This document shows, one piece after another, positions 1 through 9,136 of a DNA stretch of 14,306 bases. Both the position numbers and the translations under genes were made by a program. This DNA is from CAIQPV01 sp964480365. Its GTDB lineage: Bacteria > Pseudomonadota > Gammaproteobacteria > Burkholderiales > Gallionellaceae. The stretch is from assembly GCA_964480365.1 (NCBI GenBank), contig CAYZPM010000069.1, positions 1-14,306 of the forward strand, given 5' to 3'. Numbering within the stretch: the stretch's first letter is position 1; each line of letters starts with the position of its first letter. The notes under the pieces were generated by a model, which did not search any database, had not been told where the DNA came from, and saw only the letters and a program-made list of their open reading frames with translations.

Positions 1-20
1 GGCGCGCATCATCAGAATCA

Positions 21-54
21 AGTCCACATAATCGAGCAATCTACATAATCGGCC
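21..54 (+). repeat. Left terminal inverted repeat, 34 bp
   Basis: Identical over 34 bp to the reverse complement of 14253-14286. The exact match ends sharply outside (position 20 is A where the other copy would need C). On the inside the similarity fades into a degenerate stretch, about 6 of 10 bases. Within it the 9-mer ACATAATCG occurs twice, at 26-34 and 43-51, which points to paired binding sites for a recombinase or transposase. Confidence 0.9.
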
Positions 55-57
55 AAT
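24..57 (+). repeat. Two tandem 17-bp direct repeats inside the left end
   Basis: CCACATAATCGAGCAAT (24-40) is followed directly by CTACATAATCGGCCAAT (41-57); 14 of 17 positions agree. The right end has the same pair in inverted orientation, although its inner unit differs in its last three bases. Tandem near-identical units at an element end usually mark repeated protein-binding sites. The protein that would bind is not encoded in the window. Confidence 0.75.
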
Positions 58-189
58 CCGGACGGTCGCTCCCATCCTGATTTAATTGTATATGGATGGA
101 CGCTTTGTGGCAGGCTATTAGCAAGACGCTATAGCAATAAGGAGACATTCGTCAGCACTTCGGAAAATAAATAAAATTACATAAATATG

Positions 190-221
190 TTGACTTACCG
201 TTATGATTGGCATGGTTTAAT
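190..221 (+). promoter_or_regulatory. Possible promoter of the MORC-Z1-DUF4420-AIPR operon
   Basis: TTGACT at 190-195 is a near-consensus -35 box. The best downstream -10 candidates are TTTAAT (216-221, long 20-bp spacing) and, for a different -35, TATGAT at 202-207. Neither pair is ideal, so only the general location, 35-65 bp ahead of the first start codon, is suggested. The region from 55 to 255 is A/T-rich and holds no other gene I can support. No regulator gene lies next to it. Confidence 0.35.
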
Positions 222-255
222 CCGTACCGAGGTTATTCCTACCCTTTCATAACAA

Positions 256-1776
256 ATGAATAATCCTGTTAAAACAATTGTAGCCACTTCGCTTACACAC
301 TCTTTTGATGATGGCTTAACTGTTGTCGATCCAAATGCTTCGAGTATGGTCGAGGCTCTCAGAGATATTGGCTACTCACTAGAGTCCGCAGTTGCGGATG
401 TCATTGATAATTCAATTTCTGCCTCTGCAACTCGAATAGATATCCGCTTTGGTTGGGAATGCGAAAGCTCACCTTGGTTAGCTATTTTTGACGACGGACT
501 TGGAATGACAGAATCCGAACTTGTCGAAGCGATGCGTCCTGGTGGGAAAGACCCCCTTGCCTTAAGAAGCGTCGATGATCTTGGGCGCTTTGGATTGGGT
601 CTGAAAACGGCATCGTTTTCTCAGTGCCGGAAAGTTACCGTGGTTTCTTTTTCAGATGGGGTGCTGTCATCGAGGCAATGGGATCTTGATTTGGTGAGAG
701 CGAAAAATAAATGGGTACTAAAAACTCCGAGCCCCGCAGAGCTTAAAGTTCTTCCTGGGTTGTCCATGCTCGGGGCAAAAGGAACAATGGTTCTCTGGCA
801 AACGTTAGATCGACTTGATCTTGGAAGTGACTCTGGCAGAGTGCATCAAGTAATGAACGAAAGGGTTGCTTCGATTTGTGAGCATGTGTCACTTGTCTTT
901 CATAGATTTATCTCCGGTGAACCTAGGTATCCAAAGATAGTAATTGCGGTCAACAACAATCCGATTGAGGCTTTTGATCCGTTCAATGCAAAGCATCCTG
1001 CAACGATGCATCTTGGGGAGGAGCCTTTAGATATAGAAAATGACACGGTAACCTTCAGGCCCTACATCCTTCCTCACCATAGCAGGGTAAGCGCAGAAGA
1101 ATACGAGCGCCTTGGGGGCCGTGAAGGCTATCTTCGCGGACAGGGGTTTTACATCTATCGTAATCGCAGATTAATTATCCATGGCACATGGTTTCGCATG
1201 GCTCGTCAAGACGAGATGACAAAACTTGCCAGAGTGCAGGTAGACATACCGAACACTTTGGATCACCTTTGGACAATCGATGTCAGAAAATCACGTGCCA
1301 AGCCACCAGAAGCGGTTAAGAAACGTCTTCGTTCAATCCTGGAGCGCATCCGCGATACTGCCAAGCGACCGTATAACCATCGTGGCACTGCATCGATCAA
1401 CTTACCAGGTGAGCCTGTTTGGCAGCGTCTTTACCATAATGAACATGTCAGTTACCAACCAAATAACAATCATCCGATTCTAGGTGAATTCAGATCTGAC
1501 TTGCCGGCAGAAATGCGAATGAAATTCGATGGGATTTTGTCTGTTATTGGCAAGTCAATTCCTTTTGCTGCAATCTTTAATGATATGGCGTCCAGACCTA
1601 AAGAAACCGACTCCAATACTGATACAGCAGATGCACTCGAAAAACTGGCAAACCTTCTGTTTGAAGATATGGCTACGCAGAATCCAGAGTATGTGTCGAA
1701 AATGATGGGTAGCATTGAGCCATTTGCCTCTAATCCAGATTTTATTTCAGCTTACATAAAGCGCCAAAGTGTATAA
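256..1776 (+). CDS. MORC/MutL-like GHKL ATPase of an Mza-type defence system
   Basis: A 506-residue GHKL (gyrase-Hsp90-histidine kinase-MutL) ATPase, predicted to dimerise when it binds ATP and act as the switch of a multi-gene phage defence system. The Bergerat ATP-binding fold is clear. Motif I has E43, D48 and DN at 51-52 in AVADVIDNSIS; motif II is DDGLGM at 79-84; the glycine-rich lid is GRFGLGLKTAS at 110-120. Farther on, GFYIYRNRRLI (297-307) and VRKS (343-346) fit the S5-like transducer domain of bacterial MORC relatives. No C-terminal nuclease domain is seen. The ATG at 256 lacks a strong ribosome site, but it leaves the usual short lead of about 30 residues before the fold. It is the first gene of a four-gene operon; its stop codon is part of the ribosome site of the next gene. 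The family and neighbourhood are known; action against phage here is inferred. Confidence 0.93.
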   Translation: MNNPVKTIVATSLTHSFDDGLTVVDPNASSMVEALRDIGYSLESAVADVIDNSISASATRIDIRFGWECESSPWLAIFDDGLGMTESELVEAMRPGGKDPLALRSVDDLGRFGLGLKTASFSQCRKVTVVSFSDGVLSSRQWDLDLVRAKNKWVLKTPSPAELKVLPGLSMLGAKGTMVLWQTLDRLDLGSDSGRVHQVMNERVASICEHVSLVFHRFISGEPRYPKIVIAVNNNPIEAFDPFNAKHPATMHLGEEPLDIENDTVTFRPYILPHHSRVSAEEYERLGGREGYLRGQGFYIYRNRRLIIHGTWFRMARQDEMTKLARVQVDIPNTLDHLWTIDVRKSRAKPPEAVKKRLRSILERIRDTAKRPYNHRGTASINLPGEPVWQRLYHNEHVSYQPNNNHPILGEFRSDLPAEMRMKFDGILSVIGKSIPFAAIFNDMASRPKETDSNTDTADALEKLANLLFEDMATQNPEYVSKMMGSIEPFASNPDFISAYIKRQSV

Positions 1777-1791
1777 GGAGTTTTTCAATTG
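1775..1791 (+). promoter_or_regulatory. Ribosome binding site that sets a TTG start, overlapping the upstream stop
   Basis: AAGGAG (1775-1780) overlaps the TAA stop (1774-1776) of the ATPase gene and lies 8 nt before a TTG codon at 1789. This favours the TTG as the true start of the Z1 protein and suggests that translation of the two genes is coupled. Confidence 0.75.
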
Positions 1792-4491
1792 AACCCTCAG
1801 GAGTTTGAAAATCAAGTCAAGGCAACATTAAACGTAATGACTTCAGTTACCCCTGAAAAAATTCGGTCAATTGTTCGTCATTCCTTAGAAATGTATGGCG
1901 CAGACGCACCAAAATTTGCAGAAAAAGAGCTTTTTATTGAGCAGATATCCAAATCGCTTGAGTCTAAACTAGACCTCTCTATGCCAGATGCGACAGTCAT
2001 TAAACTTCCTTTTGAGGAATGGATAACTGAACGACGAGCAGATGAAGAGCTATTTTATTGGAGCCGCTATCGTCAGCATCTGCTTCAAGTAGGATTTTCA
2101 AAAGAAATGGTTGGTACGGTAGGGCGAGATACAGACAAAATTGTTGGCCTCTTGGAAAACCCAAGTAAGCCAGGTGGATGGAAGCGTCGAGGTTTGGTCG
2201 TTGGCCACGTCCAATCAGGAAAAACTGCCAACTACAGTGGCGTAATAAGTAAGAGCGCTGATTACGGCTACAGGATAATTATTCTGCTTGCTGGAGTACA
2301 CAATAACCTACGAAGTCAGACACAGCAGCGCCTAGAAGAAGCATTCATCGGTGTTGATACAGATAAGCTCGAGAAAAACTTAACATTCAATGAGGCAAAA
2401 ACTGGCGTAGGTCGGATCTCTGATATTTCACGAACGCCATATAGTCTTACCTCAAGAGAGCATGATTTTCAAAAGAGCTCAAAGAGGGCAAGTAATTTTA
2501 CATTGGGAGCTGTCAATGTACCTGTTGTGTTTGTGATTAAAAAGCAAACATCTGTTCTTAAGAATTTAATTGAATGGCTTACAAGCCTCAATGAAACAAA
2601 GGGTGGAAAGATTCTTTCTACGCCAATGTTGTTGATTGATGATGAAGCTGATAACGCTTCAATAAATACATCAACAGTTGAAAATGACCCAACTCGCATA
2701 AATAAATTGATACGACAGCTTCTCGCTCTTTTTGAGCAGACAAGCTATGTTGGATATACAGCAACGCCATTTGCCAATATCTTTATTGATCCAGAGTCTG
2801 AACATGAAATGGTTGAAGATGATCTTTTCCCGAAGCATTTCATTGTGTCCCTCGAGGCACCAGAAAATTACGTAAGCGCCTCAAGAATATTTGGCGATGA
2901 CGGTGATCTTTCCAATTTTGTCGTTCCTGTTTCAGATCACCTTGCTGCCTTTCCTGAGCGGCATAAAATTACTCACCCAGTTGATACACTTCCTCCTAGT
3001 TTAATGGAAGCTGTCAGACGATTCATATTGGCCAGAGCAGTACGTATTCAACGTGGCCGCAGTCAAGACCACTCTTCAATGCTGGTAAACGTTTCGCGTT
3101 TTAATAATGTGCAAAAGCAGGTTACATCTTTGGTAAGTCACTATGTGGAAGAGTTACTTAATTCTATTAAGTTGCACTCGTCACTCCCAGAGAATGAGGC
3201 TTTAAAAGATCCTGGAATCCGTTCGTTGAAAGATACATGGAACGGGATGTCCATTTCAAATGGAGAAACTTGGGGGCAGGTGAGAGGGCATCTAAATCAG
3301 GCGGCCAGCACAATCGTAGTCAAAACCATTAACAACAAATCTCCGGATCGCCTTGATTACAAAAATCATAAGGAAAATGGGCTGCACGTCATTGCTGTCG
3401 GAGGATTAAGTTTGTCCCGTGGCTTTACCCTAGAAGGACTAACAATCAGTTATTTCATTCGAAATTCGATCATGTACGACACATTGCTGCAAATGGGGCG
3501 ATGGTTCGGCTACAGAGATGGATATTTGGACTTGTGTAGTCTTTATATGACTGAAGAAGCAGAGAGCTGGTATGCCCACATTTCTTCTGCGCTTGACGAA
3601 TTGAGAGTTGAGTTTCGAATGATGGAAAAAATGAATAGGAGTCCTGAAGAATTTGGCTTGAAAGTGCGAACGCATCCAGACTCACTGATTGTCACTGCAC
3701 GCAATAAAATGCGAACAGGTAAAAAAGTTACGCACTCTGTGTCACTCAATGGACGGCTGATAGAGACGGTTCGTATCAAGTCTTCCAGAAAATCATTAGA
3801 AAGCAATTTTAAAGAGGTAGAAAGTTTTGCAGGGGAACTTGAAAGTGGCTACGGTGATAACAGGGCAAATGAGCTAGGGTTGGGGGTCATCTGGCGGGAT
3901 GTCAGTGCAGATCTGGTTTGCTCATTTTTAGAGCGATTCGAGGTTTTTGGCAGTGAACTTGATATAGCCAGGCAGCATCCAGTAATCAGTTTTATAAAAA
4001 ATGACCCTGACAGTCTTGGTTTGTGGGATGTTTGTTTCTACAGCCTGAATGAAGGACTTGAAACAGATGTTGGGCCGATCAAAATTCGGCAACAGCGACG
4101 AGGTTGCCTTAATAAAGGCGACTATTACGTTGTTAGCGGAACCAAATCACGAGTTGCATCAAGGGGGGCTGAGAAAGCAGGGCTATCTGCCGAGCAAATT
4201 AAAGAGGCGAAAGCCTCTGTGGGTAGTGGTGATAATGTACCGGATATAGCCTATAGAATTTTGCGGTTAAAGCCTTTATTGATGATACATGTTCTTGACC
4301 TTGGCCTTAATACGGCAAAAAGCGATATTCGCTTGGCAGATAGAGCATGTGCATGGGGCATAAGCTTTCCAGGTGAGAAGAAAATGGGGAGTGGCAAGTT
4401 GGTGGAATACCTAGTTAACACTGTTTGGTGGAAAGAACAGTTCGAGGATCAGAATGACGATGCGGAGGATGACAGTGATGTCCAGAACTGA
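1789..4491 (+). CDS. Z1-domain ATPase/helicase of an Mza-type defence system
   Basis: A 900-residue Z1-superfamily protein, a branch of the superfamily-2-like helicases found beside MORC ATPases in predicted restriction-like systems; it probably uses ATP to move on or remodel DNA. Visible motifs: Walker A GHVQSGKT at 139-146; Walker B LIDDEAD ending at residue 288; motif III GYTATP at 322-327; and in the C-terminal helicase half GGLSLSRG (538-545) and QMGRWFGYR (568-576), where R571 and R576 are plausible arginine fingers. All catalytic residues expected for an active ATPase are present. The last 300 or so residues carry no motif I recognise, and the acidic tail is rich in Asp/Glu. It starts at TTG behind a good Shine-Dalgarno sequence. 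The 3' end overlaps the next gene by 14 nt, which supports coupled expression. Confidence 0.95.
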   Translation: MNPQEFENQVKATLNVMTSVTPEKIRSIVRHSLEMYGADAPKFAEKELFIEQISKSLESKLDLSMPDATVIKLPFEEWITERRADEELFYWSRYRQHLLQVGFSKEMVGTVGRDTDKIVGLLENPSKPGGWKRRGLVVGHVQSGKTANYSGVISKSADYGYRIIILLAGVHNNLRSQTQQRLEEAFIGVDTDKLEKNLTFNEAKTGVGRISDISRTPYSLTSREHDFQKSSKRASNFTLGAVNVPVVFVIKKQTSVLKNLIEWLTSLNETKGGKILSTPMLLIDDEADNASINTSTVENDPTRINKLIRQLLALFEQTSYVGYTATPFANIFIDPESEHEMVEDDLFPKHFIVSLEAPENYVSASRIFGDDGDLSNFVVPVSDHLAAFPERHKITHPVDTLPPSLMEAVRRFILARAVRIQRGRSQDHSSMLVNVSRFNNVQKQVTSLVSHYVEELLNSIKLHSSLPENEALKDPGIRSLKDTWNGMSISNGETWGQVRGHLNQAASTIVVKTINNKSPDRLDYKNHKENGLHVIAVGGLSLSRGFTLEGLTISYFIRNSIMYDTLLQMGRWFGYRDGYLDLCSLYMTEEAESWYAHISSALDELRVEFRMMEKMNRSPEEFGLKVRTHPDSLIVTARNKMRTGKKVTHSVSLNGRLIETVRIKSSRKSLESNFKEVESFAGELESGYGDNRANELGLGVIWRDVSADLVCSFLERFEVFGSELDIARQHPVISFIKNDPDSLGLWDVCFYSLNEGLETDVGPIKIRQQRRGCLNKGDYYVVSGTKSRVASRGAEKAGLSAEQIKEAKASVGSGDNVPDIAYRILRLKPLLMIHVLDLGLNTAKSDIRLADRACAWGISFPGEKKMGSGKLVEYLVNTVWWKEQFEDQNDDAEDDSDVQN

Positions 4492-5440
4492 TCCTTGGAG
4501 TGATATTGACCCCGATACGCCGCAGGGTACGCTTCATGCACGAAGAGCTGATGCATCTCATCCACACGATTTTTTCTGGGGTCGCGATGTGCAGGGGCAC
4601 AGGCTCCTTATTTATCAATCCACTAATCTCGTAACGGATCTCAAGCTCCCAAACTTGCGTGGCGTGAATATTGAACTCAAGCCAGATAGCCTGATACTCA
4701 GACTTACGCAACATAGTGATCTCGAAATATTTTCTACATTATGCTGGAGTCTCATTGATAGAACACGTGGAGCACAACCGGGCAGCGAGGTGCTTGTCCG
4801 CATAATTGAACAACTGGAAAGATGGCAGAGGTTTCTTGGAAAGGGCAATGATTGGCTATTGAGCGATGAGGAAATCAGAGGCCTTTTTTGCGAATTGAAG
4901 TTTCTTGAGCGTGAATTGATCACACGGTTTGGCACATTAGCGATTGCATATTGGCGAGGTCCAGCGGGTGATCCGCAAGACTTTGCAGTCGGCACTACGC
5001 TTTTTGAAATCAAGAGTCACACCGCAGGTTCCGCCCCCGTGTTAATGATTTCATCTGCGGAACAGTTGTGGCATGAAGCTGGTGAACTGCTCTTGGTTGC
5101 ATACACAATCGGTGAGTCCTCTGCTGAATCGTCGGGTGCTCAATCACTATCATCCTTGGTTTCAAAGCTGCGCGCTTCGTTTAATACCGCAGATATATTA
5201 GATGTATTTGAAGATCGGCTCATGGAGGTCGGATACATAGATAACCACAACTACGAGCGAAAATTCTTTACTGTATCCGCCCCGGAATCGTATCTGATTG
5301 GGGATGACTTTCCGCGCATCACCAAAAATGCAGTCATGCCTGGTGTCTGTCGAGTCAGGTATGGTATTGAGCTGGCAGCGTGCCAGCCCTTCAAAGCGTT
5401 GCCAGATTGGTCTGCCTTGGGAGCCTCAAATGGAAATTGA
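4478..5440 (+). CDS. DUF4420 PD-(D/E)XK nuclease-like protein
   Basis: A protein of 320 residues when started at the ATG at 4478, the one preceded by GGAGG at proper distance; an upstream ATG at 4454 would add 8 residues but has no ribosome site of its own. It matches the PD-(D/E)XK-motif family (DUF4420) found between Z1 and AIPR genes in these systems. The nuclease core is in the middle: WRGP, then DPQDF with D168, a beta strand, and FEIKS with E177 and K179, giving the D-(E)xK triad; the following LMISSAEQL segment is typical of the family. The triad appears intact, so it could cut DNA, but activity is inferred from the motif only. It overlaps the Z1 gene by 14 nt and the AIPR gene by 11 nt, so it sits inside a compact operon and probably makes one complex with its neighbours. 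Confidence 0.88.
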   Translation: MSRTDPWSDIDPDTPQGTLHARRADASHPHDFFWGRDVQGHRLLIYQSTNLVTDLKLPNLRGVNIELKPDSLILRLTQHSDLEIFSTLCWSLIDRTRGAQPGSEVLVRIIEQLERWQRFLGKGNDWLLSDEEIRGLFCELKFLERELITRFGTLAIAYWRGPAGDPQDFAVGTTLFEIKSHTAGSAPVLMISSAEQLWHEAGELLLVAYTIGESSAESSGAQSLSSLVSKLRASFNTADILDVFEDRLMEVGYIDNHNYERKFFTVSAPESYLIGDDFPRITKNAVMPGVCRVRYGIELAACQPFKALPDWSALGASNGN

Positions 5441-7478
5441 CGCATTCTTTGACGATCTCCAGCAGGACATTATCCTCCGAGCGGACTCTACTGAGAATTT
5501 CACAGATGAAGCATTTGCTGAAGTCGTTACTGAATATCTGGTTGATTCAGGCTCGATTGATGAGTTTGTGCCTTGCAAATTTATTCATCGTGGCATGCGT
5601 GTAGATGGCTATGCTCTGAAGTGGGATGAGGCATTGCTGGAGCTATTTGTGGTGGACTGCCGCCGAGGTAATGTTGCGGAAAAAATGACCAGAGCGGAGA
5701 TGGTCCAAGTTTTCAAAAAGGCTGAAACATTCTTTGAAAAGTCTTGCTTGGTCAGTTTCGTTGAGCAAATGGAGGTGGCTCACCCGGCTTTTGGATTGGC
5801 TCGGACGATTCTTGACCAAGCTGACCAGATCAAGCGGGTGCGCTTCTACCTGCTTACCAATGCCAGCCTTACAAGCAGCGTCAAGGACTTACCCCCCCAA
5901 ACAGAACACCTGCGGGAATGGTCATATCGCGTATGGGATCTGGAGCGCCTTGCAAGAACGATCGGGACAGGTGAGCCAGAAGAGATATCTGTCGATTTTG
6001 AGGAAATGTTCGGACAGAAGCTTGTTTGCCTGCCGGCAGATGATGGGCAAGGGGATGTCAGGTGCTTCATGGCTGTAATCCCAGGGAGCTGGCTTGCCCA
6101 AATATACGACAAATATGGTGGACGTTTGTTGGAACAAAATGTTCGTACCTTTCTTCAGGTACGAGGCAAGGTCAACAAGGGTATACGAAAAACAATTCTT
6201 GAAGAGCCCAGACGCTTCTTTCCATACAACAATGGCATATCAGCCACTGCTGAAGAGATTGACGATGAACGTAAAGGTGGCGTGACCTATGTACGTTCAG
6301 TTAAAAATCTGCAGATTGTTAATGGTGGACAGACGACCGCTTCCATTTTTAACGTGTTAAAAAAAGATAAAGGCGCGACTATTGATCAGGTAAGTGTTCA
6401 GATGAAGTTGTCGGTTGTAAAGCCTGAAATTGCATCAGAACTGGTGCCAAAAATATCAAGGTATGCAAATAGTCAGAACAAAATCAGTGACTCAGACTTC
6501 TTTTCGAACCATCCATTTCATGTGGTCATTGAAAACATATCCAGACGACTTTCTGCACCAGCGAAGCAGGGATCCCAGATTCTCACGCACTGGTTTTATG
6601 AGCGTGCGAAGGGTCAATATGCCAATGCTACCGCCTATCTTTCTTCTTCAAAAAAACGAGAGTTCCAAGCACGTAATCCAAAAGATCAGGTGATATCAAA
6701 AACAGATTTGGCTAAATATGTGCAGACCTTCCTGGAGCTGCCTCATGATGTGAGTCTTGGTGCCCAGAAGAACTTCGGGAAATTTGCTGACTACGTAAGC
6801 GGCTTATGGGAACGCCATGAACATGACTTTAATGAGTTGTGGTTTCGTCGTGCGGTAGCCGAAGCCATAATTTTTCGTCATGCCGAAGCTTTGGTACTGC
6901 GTGCTCCATGGTATGCACAAGGTTATCGTGCCAATACTGTGACCTATGGTCTTGCTTTTCTCACTCACAAAATACGAACCTCTGGGTACGAGCTAGATGT
7001 ACAGCGCATTTGGCGTGAGCAATCCCTACCAGAAATATTTGAAGAGGAGCTTCTCAAGTGCTGCCATCTTGCCCAAGATGAAATAATTAGCGGTGCCGCA
7101 AAAAACAATGTGATTAACGTTACGGAGTGGTGCAAGCGAAAGGCTTGTTGGGATAAGGTGATGTCCTTGTCTTATAAGTTGCCCAACTTATTCATTAAAC
7201 TATTGAAGGAAAAAGACGAGGTTCGATCTGAGGTGGTTGATGCGAGACGTGAGCAAAAGGGAATTAGCGAAGCAGAGGCATATATTGCTGTGGTTAATGC
7301 TGGCGCTGTATTTTGGTCAAAGGTCCGTCAGTGGGCGGAAGGTGATACAGATATCAGGCCCTCAGACCTCGCGCTTTTGAAGATTGCGTCCTCAATACCA
7401 AAAAAGTTGCCTAGCGAAAAGGATAGTGTCAGATTATTCGAGATAAAAGCGATGTTCGAAGATTCTGTTCGGTCGTAA
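5430..7478 (+). CDS. AIPR (abortive infection phage resistance) family protein
   Basis: A 682-residue AIPR-domain protein. The diagnostic segments are RRFFPYNNGISATAEEI, with NNG at 267-269, and LQIVNGGQTTASIF, starting at residue 294. The family is named for a phage-abortive protein and recurs in MORC/Z1 loci; its biochemical activity is not certain, and an RNA- or DNA-directed nuclease role has been proposed. The open frame extends upstream to 5298 inside the DUF4420 gene, but the ATG at 5430 is preferred: it has GGGAG about 8 nt ahead, overlaps the previous stop by only 11 nt, and begins MEIDAFFDDLQQDI, a natural N-terminus. It is the last gene of the operon and meets the methyltransferase tail-to-tail with 52 bp between. 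The C-terminal third is helical with no motif I can name. Confidence 0.92.
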   Translation: MEIDAFFDDLQQDIILRADSTENFTDEAFAEVVTEYLVDSGSIDEFVPCKFIHRGMRVDGYALKWDEALLELFVVDCRRGNVAEKMTRAEMVQVFKKAETFFEKSCLVSFVEQMEVAHPAFGLARTILDQADQIKRVRFYLLTNASLTSSVKDLPPQTEHLREWSYRVWDLERLARTIGTGEPEEISVDFEEMFGQKLVCLPADDGQGDVRCFMAVIPGSWLAQIYDKYGGRLLEQNVRTFLQVRGKVNKGIRKTILEEPRRFFPYNNGISATAEEIDDERKGGVTYVRSVKNLQIVNGGQTTASIFNVLKKDKGATIDQVSVQMKLSVVKPEIASELVPKISRYANSQNKISDSDFFSNHPFHVVIENISRRLSAPAKQGSQILTHWFYERAKGQYANATAYLSSSKKREFQARNPKDQVISKTDLAKYVQTFLELPHDVSLGAQKNFGKFADYVSGLWERHEHDFNELWFRRAVAEAIIFRHAEALVLRAPWYAQGYRANTVTYGLAFLTHKIRTSGYELDVQRIWREQSLPEIFEEELLKCCHLAQDEIISGAAKNNVINVTEWCKRKACWDKVMSLSYKLPNLFIKLLKEKDEVRSEVVDARREQKGISEAEAYIAVVNAGAVFWSKVRQWAEGDTDIRPSDLALLKIASSIPKKLPSEKDSVRLFEIKAMFEDSVRS

Positions 7479-7517
7479 GCTCATCTACTCAAGCATAATC
7501 ACAGGTTCACGTGGGTC

Positions 7518-7543
7518 GCCGTAAACGGCATTACACTTTTTTA
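7518..7543 (+). terminator. Weak candidate terminator after the AIPR gene
   Basis: GCCGTAAACGGC (7518-7529) can form a 5-bp stem with a 2-nt loop, and a T-run follows about 8 nt later. The stem is short and the T-run overlaps the 3' end of the methyltransferase gene. This is the only hairpin I noticed in the 52-bp convergent gap. Confidence 0.25.
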
Positions 7544-9087
7544 ATCATGTTTTTGACTATTACTGCAATTTCTTTCGCGAGGAATGGGGGCACCGCATTC
7601 CCAACCTGATGAAATTGCTGGGTACGATTTCCTTGGAAAAAATAGTTGTCCGGAAAGGTCTGGAGCCGAGCGGCTTCACGAACTGTCAGGCTGCGGCATT
7701 GCGATGGGTCTGGGTGAATGAAATAGTGTCCGTCTTTTGAAATGTGGCTGGTTACGGTTGTGGCAGGCTCGTCTTTAAGTTGTACTCTGAACCGATCCGA
7801 AAACTTCCCGGTTTCCCAGTTGGCATGATCGGGTCGTAATCCTTTCAAGCTGAAATCTTCATGCCCCTTGGGGGAGTGCTTAAAAATTTGTGCAAATGTG
7901 GCAGCATAAACATACCGACGTAAGTCGCTGGTCATATGTCCACGTGTCTCGTGGTTTAGCCACACATTCAGCTTGCTATCCTCATACCATTTGGCGAGAT
8001 CAGATTTATTTTCTTTAGACCGACTATTCTTTGGCAGCCTGATGCCGCCCGTACCCAGTCTAGAGGATATCTTCTCCTCAAAATCTTTAAGAGCTGCGCT
8101 CAGTCCCGGCAATTCTTTTACCTTCACGGATTCTCGTGCCAGCTCAGCCAAGTGTTGTTTCACTGCACTCACCCATAGCTCACTGCTATCGTCCTCTTTG
8201 CTCAACTTGCTGCGCAACCTGGGCAAGTCATGCGTCGCATTATTGAATGACTGGATTGCCTGTTCTTTAAGTTGTTTTGGTGTGGCATCAATATCATCTC
8301 TGATGCCAAGCAGAATTACTCGATGCCGTGCTTGTGGAATGCCGAATTCCTCAGATCGAATAATAAAATCTCTGAGGTCGATATCTTCAATTTTCGATTC
8401 GCTATTAAATACGGTTTTACTGACAAGTGAATGGATTTTGTATCTGTGACCAGTGTCGGCGCCAAAGACTCGATCAGGGTTTTCGAGGTCTTTGAGTATG
8501 GTATGAAAAATACGTTGCCCGTTAATCCTGGATGAAAGGATGCCTTTGACATTTTCCATGACAAAGACAGCTGGTTTGTAGCGATGAATGATACGCAGAT
8601 ATTCCTTGTACAAGTAGTGGCGAGGATCTTCCTCTGCTACGTAGTTAGCCTTGCCACTATTGCGTGCACGGCCTACAAGCGAGTAGGCCTGACAGGGCGG
8701 GCCGCCAATCAAGATCCACGGATTCTGGGGACCTATGTTGGCTTTGTCCAGGATTGTATTGAGCTCAGTATTGCCTGTCTTCGTGCCTAGCGTAATTTGC
8801 CTAGCTTCACGCCCGGCTTCCTCCCAATCTGATAATGTATCTTCATCATACGGAACGGATGTTTCGCCATTGCAAAAACGGTAGTAACTCGTCAGGGAAT
8901 TTTTCCCCTTCCTCCGCAGAATTCTGTAGAACGAGCGCAGCCTTAGCGTCTGATGGGCAGATGCTTCCATTTCTGCCGAGACGATGATGTTGAATGCTTT
9001 CCCGTTATCAATGGATGAAAATCCTTCACCGAGGCCGCCCGGCCCGGCAAAAAGATCAACTATGGGAACTGGAGTAGTCTGAAGCAT
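7531..9087 (-). CDS. C5-cytosine DNA methyltransferase (Dcm-like), Mza-associated
   Basis: A 518-residue DNA (cytosine-5) methyltransferase that transfers a methyl group from S-adenosylmethionine to cytosine; here it presumably marks self DNA for the ATPase/nuclease operon. Conserved motifs appear in order: I DLFAGPGGLGEGF (11-23); IV GGPPCQ with catalytic C132; VI MENVKG (E178); VIII PQARHR (251-256); IX LTVREAARLQTFPD; X GNAVPP (496-501). The target-recognition region between VIII and IX is long, about 190 residues, and its sequence specificity cannot be read by eye. The frame stays open to a TTG at 9192, but the ATG at 9087 is chosen because motif I follows directly and the longer form would run into vsr. 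It converges on the AIPR gene and diverges from vsr. All catalytic motifs are intact. Confidence 0.96.
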   Translation of the reverse strand: MLQTTPVPIVDLFAGPGGLGEGFSSIDNGKAFNIIVSAEMEASAHQTLRLRSFYRILRRKGKNSLTSYYRFCNGETSVPYDEDTLSDWEEAGREARQITLGTKTGNTELNTILDKANIGPQNPWILIGGPPCQAYSLVGRARNSGKANYVAEEDPRHYLYKEYLRIIHRYKPAVFVMENVKGILSSRINGQRIFHTILKDLENPDRVFGADTGHRYKIHSLVSKTVFNSESKIEDIDLRDFIIRSEEFGIPQARHRVILLGIRDDIDATPKQLKEQAIQSFNNATHDLPRLRSKLSKEDDSSELWVSAVKQHLAELARESVKVKELPGLSAALKDFEEKISSRLGTGGIRLPKNSRSKENKSDLAKWYEDSKLNVWLNHETRGHMTSDLRRYVYAATFAQIFKHSPKGHEDFSLKGLRPDHANWETGKFSDRFRVQLKDEPATTVTSHISKDGHYFIHPDPSQCRSLTVREAARLQTFPDNYFFQGNRTQQFHQVGNAVPPFLAKEIAVIVKNMIKKV

Positions 9088-9136
9088 TCTTTTATTAGTA
9101 ATATGGTGCAAAAACTTACAGAGATTACCAGGAATA
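9088..9136. promoter_or_regulatory. Very short divergent regulatory gap between methyltransferase and vsr
   Basis: Only 49 bp separate the two divergent start codons. That is too little for two independent promoters with full leaders, so at least one promoter must extend into the opposite gene, or one mRNA has almost no leader. It is A/T-rich on the methyltransferase side. No clear operator palindrome is visible. Confidence 0.4.

Noticed and set aside
5298..5429. 44-residue N-terminal extension of the AIPR protein
   Set aside because: It would lie wholly within the DUF4420 gene; the ATG at 5430 has a ribosome site and a natural N-terminus.
7973..8449. Open + strand frame of 158 codons inside the methyltransferase gene
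   Set aside because: It is the complement of strongly conserved methyltransferase coding sequence, Ser/Leu-rich as typical for antisense translation, with no ribosome site.
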